The notes: generated by a model from the letters alone, not told the origin. 64,000 bases of DNA from Acidobacteriota bacterium (GCA_021846985.1 JAJZVX010000004.1:62001-126000); one strand, 5' to 3'; positions 9,294 to 17,912 are shown, counted from the stretch's first letter. Numbers and translations are program-made.

Positions 9294-9483
9294 AGATGTG
9301 CCCTGCGCCGTCCGCGCCCATCCCAAACGCTCTTCCTCGCCGGGCGTCTCCGGTCGGCTATAATGGCAATGACTCGCGCTTCAGCGCGCGCGACCTATAT
9401 TTGCGTCCTTGTGGCACTTGACTTGCGGCCTCGCCCAGGCCAGCCACCTTCGCGCAAAGAGAACAGAAGGCTTACATCCACTC

Positions 9484-11460
9484 ATGATCCGTTTCCTGCA
9501 GCAGAAAGACAACCGCTTCGCGAAGGCCCTCTTCATCGTCATCATTGCCGCCGCTTCCATCTCCATGGTGGTGTATCTAATCCCCGGCTTCCTCGGCATG
9601 GGCGTCTCGGCCTCCGGCACTTACGCGGTCATTTACCCGCACTGGTACAGCCGCATCTTTTCTTCCGGCGTCACCATCACCGAGCAGCGCGTCAGCCAGC
9701 TCACCCAACAGCGCCTGCAGGCGACCAATCCCCAGTACGCCGACAATGCCATGATCGTGAACCTCTACGAGCAGCAGATCGGCCGGCAGCTGGTGCAGCA
9801 GGAGGTTCTGCTTGCCGAGGCGCGCAGGCTGGGCATTACTGCCGACGATAACGATGTTGTCCGTTACCTGCACACCGGCTCGACCGGCGAGGTTCTCTTT
9901 CCCGGCGGCAAATTCATCGGGGACGATCAATATGCCGCGCTGGTCTCCAACCGCCTGAACACCACCGTTCAGCAATTCGAGAGCGACATCAAGCGCGACA
10001 TCATCCTGCGCCGCCTGCAAGCCTACGTCACGGCCAGCGTCAACGTCAGTGACAAGGAAGTCCGCGAGACCTACCGCAAACAGCAAGTCAAGATCAAGTT
10101 CGACTATGCCGTGATCTCCACCGACGACCTGCGCAAGACCATCAACCCCACCGACGAACAGCTTCAGGACTTCTTCAAGAAAAACGCCGTTCGCTACGCC
10201 GATGCCGTCCCCGAACAGCGCCGCATCACCTACTTTGCCTTTACCGCCAGCGACATGCCCGGCGGAGCGCCGCAGCCCACCCCGCAAGATATTCAGCAGT
10301 ACTACAACGCCCACCCGTCCGAGTACACCGTTCCTGAGCAGGCCCGGGCCCGCCACATCCTCATCAAGGTGGCGCCGGATGCCGACGCCAAAGCCGATGC
10401 GCAGGCGCGCGTGAAGGCTGAAAACATCCTCAAACAGATCAAGGCAGGCTCCAGCTTTGCCGAGATGGCCAAGAAATACTCCGACGATCCTGGCAGCAAG
10501 GACAAGGGCGGCGAACTCGGCTTTGCCCAGCGCGGCACCATGGTTCCGGAGTTCGACAAGGCCATCTTCACCCAGAAGATCGGCGACATCGAGATTGTGA
10601 AAAGCCAGTATGGCTACCACATCGTCCAGGTGGAGGAACGCACCGCAGCTCATAATCAGCCACTGAGCGAGGTCGAGGGCGCCATCAAGGCCGCGCTCAT
10701 CCGCCAGAAAACCGCAGCCGCCGAGGAGTCCTTCGCTCACTCTCTCACCTCCGAGGCCATCAAGAACGGACTCCAGAAGACCGCCGCCGCCCATCATCTG
10801 GCCGTGGTCACCACTCCGTTCATGAATCGCACGACCATCATCGGCACGCTGCCCGACAGCCGCGAAATGGTCAACCACGCCTTTGCTTCCAAGCAAGGAG
10901 ACCCGCCGCAGCTCGCTTCCACCGGCGAGGGCTATGCCATCTTCCAGGTCACGGCCGTCAACCCCGCCCATGCACCCACCTTTGCCGACTGGAAAGACCA
11001 CATCGCCGACGACTACCGCAACGAGCAGCTCCCTCGCCTGCTCACCGAGAAGGTTGCCGAACTGGCGGCCAAGGCCAAGGCGATGAACGACCTTGCCAAG
11101 GCCGCCAAGGCCGTTGGCGCCACCATGAAAACCAGCGACCTGATCGGCATGACCGACCAGGTTCCCGACTTCGGCGAAGTCGGACAGATTGCGCCCCAAC
11201 TCTTCGACATGACGCCGGGCACGCTCAGCGGCCCGATCAACGCCCAGCGCACCGGCGTGGTCGTCAAGATTCTAGACAAACAGGAGCCCAGCACCGACGA
11301 GATCGCCAAGAACTTCGATCGCATGCGTGACGAAATACTCGAGGATCGCCGCGGCCAGGCCTTCAACCTCTTCCTAAGCCAGGTCATGGAGGAGTACCAG
11401 AAGCACCGTCTCATCCTGCTCAACGCCCACAATCAGGGTCCGTCGATCCCGGGCATGTAA
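9484..11460 (+). CDS. PpiD/SurA-type peptidyl-prolyl isomerase, membrane anchored
   Basis: 658 aa from MIRFLQQKDNRFAK. One membrane segment (about residues 14-35, FIVIIAAASISMVVYLI) places the rest in the periplasm. A SurA_N-like helical region follows (ITEQRVSQLTQQRLQ). A parvulin domain then begins at ARARHILIKV and continues through FAEMAKKYSDDPGSKDKGG, ELGFAQRGTMVPEF and SQYGYHIVQVEER. A second, degenerate parvulin-like or chaperone region lies near the C-terminus. The topology is that of PpiD, which helps outer-membrane and periplasmic proteins fold after secretion. An upstream in-frame ATG at 9409 would add 25 residues that do not look like a signal. A perfect terminator closes the unit. 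Confidence 0.85.
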   Translation: MIRFLQQKDNRFAKALFIVIIAAASISMVVYLIPGFLGMGVSASGTYAVIYPHWYSRIFSSGVTITEQRVSQLTQQRLQATNPQYADNAMIVNLYEQQIGRQLVQQEVLLAEARRLGITADDNDVVRYLHTGSTGEVLFPGGKFIGDDQYAALVSNRLNTTVQQFESDIKRDIILRRLQAYVTASVNVSDKEVRETYRKQQVKIKFDYAVISTDDLRKTINPTDEQLQDFFKKNAVRYADAVPEQRRITYFAFTASDMPGGAPQPTPQDIQQYYNAHPSEYTVPEQARARHILIKVAPDADAKADAQARVKAENILKQIKAGSSFAEMAKKYSDDPGSKDKGGELGFAQRGTMVPEFDKAIFTQKIGDIEIVKSQYGYHIVQVEERTAAHNQPLSEVEGAIKAALIRQKTAAAEESFAHSLTSEAIKNGLQKTAAAHHLAVVTTPFMNRTTIIGTLPDSREMVNHAFASKQGDPPQLASTGEGYAIFQVTAVNPAHAPTFADWKDHIADDYRNEQLPRLLTEKVAELAAKAKAMNDLAKAAKAVGATMKTSDLIGMTDQVPDFGEVGQIAPQLFDMTPGTLSGPINAQRTGVVVKILDKQEPSTDEIAKNFDRMRDEILEDRRGQAFNLFLSQVMEEYQKHRLILLNAHNQGPSIPGM

Positions 11461-11485
11461 AAGCAATTCCGGCCGTACTGCAACT

Positions 11486-11523
11486 AAGAGCCCGCATCCA
11501 TTCCCAGATGCGGGCTCTTTGTT
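11486..11523 (+). terminator. Rho-independent terminator of the PpiD-like gene
   Basis: Perfect 13-bp stem AAGAGCCCGCATC (11486-11498) / GATGCGGGCTCTT (11507-11519) with an 8-base loop. TTGTT follows, 25 bases past the stop. Confidence 0.92.
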
Positions 11524-11668
11524 GCAGCGCGCGATCTTCTTTTCCGATGGCACTGCACCCCCTGCCGGGACCAGTGCCCGTGAACTGCTCGTCCTGTGGC
11601 GTTCCTCGTTCAGCGGCGGAAGAATCGCACCTCCGGCTTGGCGATTGAGACCTTCTGTCCTCAGCGGA

Positions 11669-12019
11669 TCATTGCGCGGTTTCGGGCTGCGCCTGCGCCG
11701 TTGCGCTTCCGGTTGCCGCCGGCGCTGTGGAAAGGACCGCGCTCGCCGCGGATGCCGCCGCGCTGACGCCGGGAATATACGACTCCACCTGTTTGACAGA
11801 AACTCCCAGCCGCGACGCTATTAATGTGAGCGACAGTCCCTGGTGGTACATCAACTTGATGTTGGCGGCCATGGACAGCTTCACGGAGTCGCTCTTCAGC
11901 GCGGCGGCAGCGTTTTGTCCCGCGGCCGCGCCCTGGCTGGCGCCCGATGGCCGTATCTGACTCGCATGAGAAGAAGGATCGACGGTTGGCGCGCCGTTGT
12001 TGGAGATTGAGAACGCCAT
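11669..12019 (-). CDS. Small protein with helix-turn-helix motif
   Basis: 116 aa. AGGAGGT sits six bases before the ATG, so translation is well supported. Residues 1-40 are Ser/Ala/Gln-rich and look disordered. A conserved-looking core follows: DSVKLSMAANIKLMYHQG, then LTLIASRLGVSVKQVESYI, a helix-turn-helix pattern as in small DNA-binding domains. The last 45 residues are an Ala/Thr-rich tail. I do not recognise a named family with certainty, though short proteins of the form D-x-V-x-L-S plus helix-turn-helix occur in acidobacteria. It diverges from the alcohol dehydrogenase gene, with 459 bases between the starts. Function unknown; DNA binding is an inference. Confidence 0.65.
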   Translation of the reverse strand: MAFSISNNGAPTVDPSSHASQIRPSGASQGAAAGQNAAAALKSDSVKLSMAANIKLMYHQGLSLTLIASRLGVSVKQVESYIPGVSAAASAASAVLSTAPAATGSATAQAQPETAQ

Positions 12020-12478
12020 GACAATACCTCCTGTACATAGAGGGTCATCGACCTGCGCCTGCCAAACTTGAGTTGCCGTAAGCCCCTCGGACCAAGGCCC
12101 CGCGAGCCACTCACGCCAAAACAGGAATGCGAGGGCGCAACATCAGGAGTCGTGCTCTCGCTCGCCGCTGGCCCGTCTCTGCAACCGCGCCTCATGGGAC
12201 GACCAATCCAGACAGTGCGTCCGGCCGTTCTTTCTGGCAGCGGAGCGGCTCCTACGGCCCAATTGGCAGCCGCACCCCGGATCGTTTCTAATGGACACAG
12301 GCACACTGAACGGTTCTGGATGCGATTCCGGCCGCGCTCCGCTTCAGGGGCGGTAAGCGGGCATGCCGCTCCGCCGCGGAGCCCTGAACAAATACCGCAA
12401 AAAACCATGTCCTCTCCTGCGCAGGCACGGAATCCAACATGGCCGGTCAGGCGCAATCAAAATGTATGGGGGGGTACT
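12020..12478. other. Intergenic region between divergent small HTH gene and alcohol dehydrogenase
   Basis: 459 bases hold the promoters of two divergent genes. The + strand is open in the dehydrogenase frame from 12068, but the translation is Arg/Pro-rich with no family resemblance, so I treat it as leader. One compact hairpin is visible (12368-12382, GCTCCG / CGGAGC, loop CCG), about 100 bases before the dehydrogenase start, which itself has a run of seven G just upstream. I see no clear -35/-10 pair. Confidence 0.5.
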
Positions 12479-13663
12479 ATGCGATTCAGCTTTTATATGC
12501 CATCAAACATCCTTTTTGGAGCAGGATCTCTGGATGAGCTGGGAAAGGTGGCCTTGCCCGGCAAAAAAGCGCTCATCGTGATATCCGCGGGCAAGTCCAT
12601 GAGAGAGCAGGGGTATCTTGCGCGAGTGGAAGCGCTGTTGCACAAGAACGGAGTGGAGAGCGTCGTCTTCGACAGAATTCAACCCAACCCGGTGAAGGTC
12701 CATGTGATGGAAGGCGCCAAACTCGCCCAGGAGCAGGGATGCGATTTTGTGATCGGGCTGGGCGGCGGCAGCAGCATCGACTCCGCCAAAAGCATTGCTC
12801 TGATGGCTAAAAATCCCGGCGACTACTGGGACTACATCTTCGGAGGTTCCGGGCTGGGAAAGCCGGTTGAGCACGGAGCGCTACCCATTGTTGCCATTAC
12901 CACAACCGCCGGCACGGGCACGGAGGCCGATCCCTGGACCGTGATTACAAAAGAAGAGACCCATGAGAAGATCGGCTTCGGCAACAAATACACGTTTCCG
13001 GTTCTCTCCATTGTCGATCCCGACCTGATGACGTCCATACCTCCGGTGCTAACGGCCTATCAAGGATTCGATGCCCTGTTCCACGCCGTCGAAGGGTATA
13101 TTGCAAACTGCGCCACGCCCATGAGCGATCTGTTCGCGCTGAAGAGCATTGCACTGATCGCGCGCTGGCTCCCGGTTGCCGTTCGCGAGGGAGAAAATCG
13201 CGAGGCCCGCGCCCATATGGCCCTCGCCAACACCCTCTCGGGCTTTGTGGAATCAACCTCCAGTTGCACCTCGGAGCACTCTCTTGAGCATGCAATGAGC
13301 GCGCGGCATGCCGGGCTGGCGCACGGCGCCGGGTTGATCATGCTTTCGCACGCGTACTATTCGTTTTTCCAGAACAGGATTCCGCAGCATCTCTACGAGA
13401 ACATGGCCAGAGCCATGGGCGAGGATGTAGATGCTTTGCCGCGCGAGGAGCGTGCCGGAGCATTTATCACGGCCCTGGACAAGCTCGTTGAGGCCTGCGG
13501 CATGAGCCATCTCAGAATGCCGGATTTCGGCATCACAAGTGAAGAACTTCCCGACTTGGCAAAGAATGCCCGCGAAACCATGGGAGGACTTTTTGAGCTT
13601 GATCGCTACAAGCTCTCCTTCGACGAAACAGTAGAGATCCTCCAGAACGCCTTCAGCAATTGA
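12479..13663 (+). CDS. Iron-containing alcohol dehydrogenase
   Basis: 394 aa from MRFSFYMPSNILFGAG, with a G-run (GGGGGG) a few bases upstream as ribosome site. This group III NAD(P)-dependent alcohol dehydrogenase has the dinucleotide loop GLGGGSSIDSAKSIA (about residues 95-109). TTTAGTGTEA is the second nucleotide-contacting block. The iron-binding region includes DALFHAVEGY and SARHAGLAHGAGL, with HAYYSFF further on. Length and motif order fit butanol-dehydrogenase/YqhD-like enzymes; the natural substrate (aldehyde or alcohol) cannot be told. It stands alone between the small HTH gene and an AT-rich gap. Confidence 0.9.
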   Translation: MRFSFYMPSNILFGAGSLDELGKVALPGKKALIVISAGKSMREQGYLARVEALLHKNGVESVVFDRIQPNPVKVHVMEGAKLAQEQGCDFVIGLGGGSSIDSAKSIALMAKNPGDYWDYIFGGSGLGKPVEHGALPIVAITTTAGTGTEADPWTVITKEETHEKIGFGNKYTFPVLSIVDPDLMTSIPPVLTAYQGFDALFHAVEGYIANCATPMSDLFALKSIALIARWLPVAVREGENREARAHMALANTLSGFVESTSSCTSEHSLEHAMSARHAGLAHGAGLIMLSHAYYSFFQNRIPQHLYENMARAMGEDVDALPREERAGAFITALDKLVEACGMSHLRMPDFGITSEELPDLAKNARETMGGLFELDRYKLSFDETVEILQNAFSN

Positions 13664-13715
13664 TGCTGGCCGTCTCCCACCCTTTCCGCTGAAAAGCGCG
13701 GGAAGGATGGGATGA

Positions 13716-13779
13716 CCGGTGCAATACAGGCATCGAGATGGGTCCGATCCTTGCTTCAAACCAGGGATTTTTGCACCGG
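13716..13779. repeat. 9-bp inverted repeat after the alcohol dehydrogenase
   Basis: CCGGTGCAA and TTGCACCGG are exact reverse complements separated by 46 bases. The second arm is preceded by a short T-run. It could be part of a terminator for the dehydrogenase or a protein-binding pair. Confidence 0.5.
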
Positions 13780-13817
13780 CTGGACCGGAAAAGATTTCTA
13801 TGGGGAAGTATTTTATT

Positions 13818-13837
13818 TTGCACTATATTTAGTGCAA
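13818..13837. promoter_or_regulatory. Palindrome TTGCACT-N6-AGTGCAA in AT-rich gap
   Basis: Seven-base half sites with a 6-base AT centre, the size and symmetry of a dimeric repressor or activator operator. It lies about 130 bases before the RlpA-like start codon. The binding protein is unknown. Confidence 0.45.
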
Positions 13838-13944
13838 TTTATAAGATGTTCATGATGAGATATTTAGGGGAATTTATCTGTATATGTCTCATATTTTAAA
13901 TGGAATAAACCTTATCTATCTTATAAATGCTTGAGCCTGCTAGT

Positions 13945-13964
13945 ACCCATTCAGTAAAATGGGT
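13945..13964 (+). promoter_or_regulatory. Hairpin directly before the RlpA-like start codon
   Basis: ACCCATT / AATGGGT is a perfect 7-bp stem with loop CAGTAA; it ends two bases before the ATG at 13967. No Shine-Dalgarno sequence is seen, and the ribosome-binding zone would sit inside the stem. Either this is an operator or the leader is structured. Confidence 0.45.
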
Positions 13965-13966
13965 GA

Positions 13967-14497
13967 ATGGTTCAACGACGCTTTTTGAGTAATCTGAATC
14001 CGAAGACGCCGCTGAAGATATGGCTCACAGTAGCCGCGAGTTCGGCGATGGTGGCGGCGATCGGAGTGCCGCTCTTGACCCGGACGGTGCAGGCAGATGC
14101 GCTTTTGCCGTGGACAGGCAAGGCTGGCGCTCCCGTCGTGACCGCGCCTGCGGCTTTGCTGGCGCCGCAAAGCACGGCCGATCTGCTGCATGGGATGGCC
14201 TCCTGGTATGGGGGAATCTTTAACGGGCGCAGGACGGCGAGCGGAGAGCGCTACAACATGTATGCGATGACGGCGTGCCACCCGACCCTGCCCTTCGGGA
14301 CGGTGGTGCGGGTGAAGAATCTGGCCAACAACCGGACGGTGGATGTGCGGATAACCGACCGGGGGTACCTTTACGAGGGGCGCATCATCGACCTTTCGTA
14401 CGCAGCGGCCCAACGGCTGGCGATTCTGAAGCCCGGTCTGGCGCCGGTGGAGTTGACGGTCCTGACGCGGGGGAAGGCGAGAGAGCCGCAGAAGTAG
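13967..14497 (+). CDS. RlpA-like double-psi beta-barrel protein
   Basis: 176 aa. An N-terminal membrane segment or signal (about residues 16-43, WLTVAASSAMVAAIGVPLL) is followed by a single double-psi beta-barrel domain. The RlpA signature is clear: GMASWYGGIFNGRRTASGE, then YAMTACHPTLPFGTVVRV, then VDVRITDRGY and the closing GRIIDLSYAAA. RlpA proteins are periplasmic or outer-membrane lytic transglycosylases or peptidoglycan binders of the septum. There is no lipobox and no SPOR domain, so this is a minimal, secreted or anchored form. The start is uncertain because a hairpin occupies the expected ribosome site. A bidirectional terminator follows. Confidence 0.82.
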   Translation: MVQRRFLSNLNPKTPLKIWLTVAASSAMVAAIGVPLLTRTVQADALLPWTGKAGAPVVTAPAALLAPQSTADLLHGMASWYGGIFNGRRTASGERYNMYAMTACHPTLPFGTVVRVKNLANNRTVDVRITDRGYLYEGRIIDLSYAAAQRLAILKPGLAPVELTVLTRGKAREPQK

Positions 14498-14516
14498 CAT
14501 CCAGTGGATCGAGACG

Positions 14517-14548
14517 GCAGCGGCCAGCCCCTGAGGGCTGGCCGCTGC
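14517..14548. terminator. Bidirectional terminator between convergent genes
   Basis: Perfect 14-bp stem GCAGCGGCCAGCCC (14517-14530) / GGGCTGGCCGCTGC (14535-14548) with tetraloop CTGA. It lies between the ends of the RlpA-like gene (+) and the M1-like gene (-). Confidence 0.75.
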
Positions 14549-14586
14549 GTTTGGGGAGCGCACGACTTTTGCCCTCCGGCCCGGGG

Positions 14587-16578
14587 TCAGTCGCCGTCCG
14601 GGCGGGTATAGGGCTTCTGGAGATACATACGCGCCTCATCGACGCCGCCCTGGGTGTTGTCGTTGGTCTGGATGGCGAGCCGGTACTCGTTGATGGCGCG
14701 CTCTCGCTGGCCGGTGAGGTCGAAGATTTTGCCGATCTGGATGTGGCTCCAGATCTCGGTCCACGGCGGGTCATCGTCGCCGCGGAGCGCGTCGCGGAAG
14801 GCGTTGACGCTGGCCTGGTAATTGCGCTGCGTAAAGAGCACCTCTCCGATGCGGTAATTGGCGAGGGAACTGATGGGGTTGACCTTGAGCGCCTTCTGAT
14901 ACTCGGTGAGCGCGTCCACAAAGTCTCCCTGGGCCACGAGCTGCTGCCCTTTGAGGATGGCCATCCGCACCTCCAGGTCGGGCGTTGTCTTCAGAACCCA
15001 GTCGTCCGGATCGATGGACACGCGGCGAGGGCGCCCGAAGGTATCCACGACATATTGCGAGCTGGTCCCCACCACGTCGATTTTCTGCGTAGTGGTTTTA
15101 CCGTCGGTGTCGATGCGCAGCTCCACGGGCATGTTGAAAAGGTCGAGGTCCTGGTCGATTTCACCGATGGTGCGGAAGCCCTTGTTGTTACCCAGCCGGT
15201 AGACGGTGTACTTGTTGGTGAAGGCGGGCGCGCCGGTTCCATCCACCCATTGGGAAAAGAAGGCGGTTAACTGCTGCTGGCTGTGGGCTTCCGCCACCTT
15301 AATGAAGTCCCGCGTCCGGATGGGCGCGTCGGTGTACTGGGAAAGCGCGCCCTTGAGGGTGTCAAGAAACGCCTTGTCGCCGATCTCTCCCCGGAGCATG
15401 TGGAAGACCATGGCGCCTTTCTCGAGGGTCATGGACTGGAACTGAGGCGAAAAGGGGGCAAGCCGCGCCGCGCTCGAAAGCGGAATGGTGTCGTAAGCCA
15501 GCGCCCCGGCCGAGACGTCAATGAGCGCACTCTTCAGCACCTCTTTGCCGCCCTCATTCTCTAGAAACATGAGCTCGGCATAGCGCGCCATGCCGTTGGT
15601 GATCCAAGCGTCGTCGAGGGTGCGGGGGCTGGTTTCCGAGCCCCACCACTGGCGGGCGATGGTATTGGCCAGGAGGCGGACGCCGCTATTGCCGCCCACG
15701 CGGGAGCCCATGATGGCGGCCAGCTCAGGCGCCCAGGCCGCGGGCAAAGTGTCGTCGGGCAGCTCGACCACGTTCAGGCGCGGGCTTTCCGGCTGTCCAA
15801 AGCTGCTGGTGAAGAAATCGAACTCATGGGCAGCGGTTTGCGCAAGCTGGTTAGCGAAGGCCTCGTGGGGCGCGGTGAGGAAGACGTTCACGTTTCCGGG
15901 GCCGGCCGTGACCGGTCCCACGAACCGGCCAGCGATCACCGTGCCTGGAAACCCCGGGCGCGTCCAGTTGAAGCTGAACTCGTCGCCGGGCTTTCCGTTG
16001 GAGAGCGTGACCGGCAGGGGCTTGCCGGCGGCGCCGCTGGCCAGCACGCGCATCCCCTGGGGCACGCGAATGCGCATCTGGGCGGTGAAGCGGTCGGTCA
16101 TGTAGCCGGTCATGGGAAACCAGCGCGCCGGATAGAGGAGATAGGTGATTGGATCCTGGATGGCGGCCAGCCTGAGCCCCTGCACCGGCCCGTCTTCGCT
16201 GCCGGTGAGGGTTCCCTCGTAGGCGAAGGTCCAGCGGGAGGTTTGGCCCTTGAGGAAAGGCGCGGCGGGCACCACGCGGATGGAACCGTCGGCCAGGCGG
16301 TCGCCGGTGAGGAGCCGGCCCTCCTGGTCGGTGATTTTTTCCACTTTCAACGCGGGATGGAAGCCGAAGATGACCTGGTTGGCGTTTTCAGGGGCCGTGA
16401 AGCTGACCAAGGCAGTGGCCTGCAAGTGATGGGCCGTGGTGTCGATTTCGGCATCAATGTCATAGCCGGAGATGTACAGCCGCGGGTGCTCGGCAAGCTG
16501 CGCGGCCAGCGGCGCGGCGGCCAGAAGAGCGCACACCAGTGCGGACAAGACATTCGGTTTTGCATGCATGGCAGTCAT
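14587..16578 (-). CDS. M1-peptidase-like protein lacking the zinc site, with TPR tail
   Basis: 663 aa secreted protein with a signal peptide (residues 1-26, ending PLAAQ). A beta-sandwich N-domain like that of M1 aminopeptidases covers about 35-230. The catalytic-type helical domain covers about 235-450, and a C-terminal section (about 540-655) carries tetratricopeptide-type helices (DALTEYQKALKVNP, INEYRLAIQTND). The expected HExxH before QWWG reads NTIAR (305-309), the third ligand region WLNEG reads WITNG (325-329), and the usual catalytic Tyr position in TLEKGA (384-389) is Leu. All zinc ligands and the general base are thus absent, so peptidase activity is unlikely. A binding or scaffolding role is an inference. 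It follows lpxB by 98 bases on the same strand. Confidence 0.82.
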   Translation of the reverse strand: MTAMHAKPNVLSALVCALLAAAPLAAQLAEHPRLYISGYDIDAEIDTTAHHLQATALVSFTAPENANQVIFGFHPALKVEKITDQEGRLLTGDRLADGSIRVVPAAPFLKGQTSRWTFAYEGTLTGSEDGPVQGLRLAAIQDPITYLLYPARWFPMTGYMTDRFTAQMRIRVPQGMRVLASGAAGKPLPVTLSNGKPGDEFSFNWTRPGFPGTVIAGRFVGPVTAGPGNVNVFLTAPHEAFANQLAQTAAHEFDFFTSSFGQPESPRLNVVELPDDTLPAAWAPELAAIMGSRVGGNSGVRLLANTIARQWWGSETSPRTLDDAWITNGMARYAELMFLENEGGKEVLKSALIDVSAGALAYDTIPLSSAARLAPFSPQFQSMTLEKGAMVFHMLRGEIGDKAFLDTLKGALSQYTDAPIRTRDFIKVAEAHSQQQLTAFFSQWVDGTGAPAFTNKYTVYRLGNNKGFRTIGEIDQDLDLFNMPVELRIDTDGKTTTQKIDVVGTSSQYVVDTFGRPRRVSIDPDDWVLKTTPDLEVRMAILKGQQLVAQGDFVDALTEYQKALKVNPISSLANYRIGEVLFTQRNYQASVNAFRDALRGDDDPPWTEIWSHIQIGKIFDLTGQRERAINEYRLAIQTNDNTQGGVDEARMYLQKPYTRPDGD

Positions 16579-16676
16579 CGTTGATGTTTTCGAGCGCAGA
16601 GCACGACCACCGGTCTAGACCTATTTTGGCGCATTTTCGGGGGGCGCGCCTGGTTTTGGATGCGCGCCGCCGCGGT

Positions 16677-17912
16677 TTACCGCGGAATGGGCTCCGGTAT
16701 CCGCGCCGGGAAGGCGGCGGCAGCCAGCTCGAGCGCCACGGCGGCGACGCGGTCGATGGCGCCGGCGGCCTTGGGAGCGTTTGGGGGGCGGGTTTGGAGC
16801 GTGTCGCGCATTTGCTTCAGATCCTGCATCATGGACTGGCGGGCCTCGCCCTCGGGTAGAAGACGCTCCCACTCGCGCAGGATATTGGATGCGGTAAACT
16901 CCTGCTGGATAAGCTCCGGAACTACGCGTCTACCCGCAATCAAATTGGCCATGGCCACATGCGGCACCTTGACGATACGCTTGGCGATGGCGTAGGTGAG
17001 CGGCGAGACGCGGTAGACCACAACAAAAGGATTCCCGATGAGCGCGGCCTCCACCGTCGCCGTTCCGCTGGCCACCACCGAGACACGCGCGTGGAAGAGC
17101 GCCGCCCGCGCATCTTGCACCAGCCGCACCTCAAGGTGCGGGCCCTCCGCAGCGACCAGGCTCTGGACCCGGGCGCGCTGCATCGCGGTGAGCGTAGGCG
17201 CCAGCGGAAAGACATACTGCGGCTCTGGCCGGCCAAGGTCCGCGCAACTCTGGCAGTAAAGACCCGCCGCCTTGAGCATCTCCGGCAGCATGTCGCCAAT
17301 CTCTCGTGCGCGGCTTCCGGGCAGCAGCCCGATCCAGGTCCGCAGAGGATCGAGGCCATTCTCCCGGGCAAACTCCGCGCGGCTTGCCGATGGAACTCCC
17401 AGTTCAGCCAACGGATGCCCCACGAACTCGGCATCCACACCCCGCTGGCGATAGAAGGCCTCCTCGAACGGAAAGATCACCAGCATTTTGCCGACGTACT
17501 TTCGGACCAGCTCGATGCGGTGCTGCTTCCAGGCCCAGAGCTGGGGGCTGACAAAGTAGACCACCGGCACGCCCAGGCGGTGCAGTTCTTTGGCCAGGCG
17601 GAAGTGAATCTCGGGAAAGTCGATGAGCACCGCGACATCCGGCCGGCCCGCGCGGATGGCCTGCTTGAGCTTGCGGAATTCGCGGTAGATGCGGGGCAGG
17701 TGACGCACCACCTCGGTGAGGCCCATCACGGCCATCTCTTCCGAAGGCACCACCACGTCAAGGCCGGCCGCGGCCATGCGCGCCCCGCCCATGCCGAACA
17801 GCGCCGCCGGTCCACCGGCGGCCGCCAGCCGCCGGTGGATGGCCTGCGCCAGCAGGGCGCCGTAGTGCTCGCCGCTGGCTTCGCCCGCCGAGATGAAAAT
17901 CCGCAATGCCAT
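16677..17912 (-). CDS. lpxB: Lipid-A-disaccharide synthase
   Basis: 411 aa GT19 glycosyltransferase. It joins UDP-2,3-diacylglucosamine and lipid X to make the lipid A disaccharide at the inner membrane face. The N-terminus ISAGEASGEHYGALL is the family hallmark. GMGGARMAAAG, AVLIDFPEIHFRLA, VSPQLWAWK, and EFVGHPLAE follow in order, and GTATVEAALIGNPFVVVYRVSPLTY is present as the acceptor/donor region near residue 300. Length is typical (about 380-410). No other lpx gene lies in the window. The ATG at 17912 opens directly on the conserved N-terminus. Confidence 0.95.
   Translation of the reverse strand: MALRIFISAGEASGEHYGALLAQAIHRRLAAAGGPAALFGMGGARMAAAGLDVVVPSEEMAVMGLTEVVRHLPRIYREFRKLKQAIRAGRPDVAVLIDFPEIHFRLAKELHRLGVPVVYFVSPQLWAWKQHRIELVRKYVGKMLVIFPFEEAFYRQRGVDAEFVGHPLAELGVPSASRAEFARENGLDPLRTWIGLLPGSRAREIGDMLPEMLKAAGLYCQSCADLGRPEPQYVFPLAPTLTAMQRARVQSLVAAEGPHLEVRLVQDARAALFHARVSVVASGTATVEAALIGNPFVVVYRVSPLTYAIAKRIVKVPHVAMANLIAGRRVVPELIQQEFTASNILREWERLLPEGEARQSMMQDLKQMRDTLQTRPPNAPKAAGAIDRVAAVALELAAAAFPARIPEPIPR

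Larger units (their letters stand above)
13664..13966. other. AT-rich intergenic region with inverted repeats
   Basis: 303 gene-free bases. The stretch about 13790-13940 is strikingly AT-rich (TATTTT, ATATTTAG, TTATAAG, TAAATGG) within a GC-rich neighbourhood. It contains three inverted repeats: CCGGTGCAA (13716-13724) with TTGCACCGG (13771-13779); TTGCACT (13818-13824) with AGTGCAA (13831-13837); and ACCCATT (13945-13951) with AATGGGT (13958-13964). The first two share the core TTGCAC/GTGCAA. The region may be a promoter or regulator-binding site for the RlpA-like gene, or a remnant of imported DNA. Confidence 0.6.
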
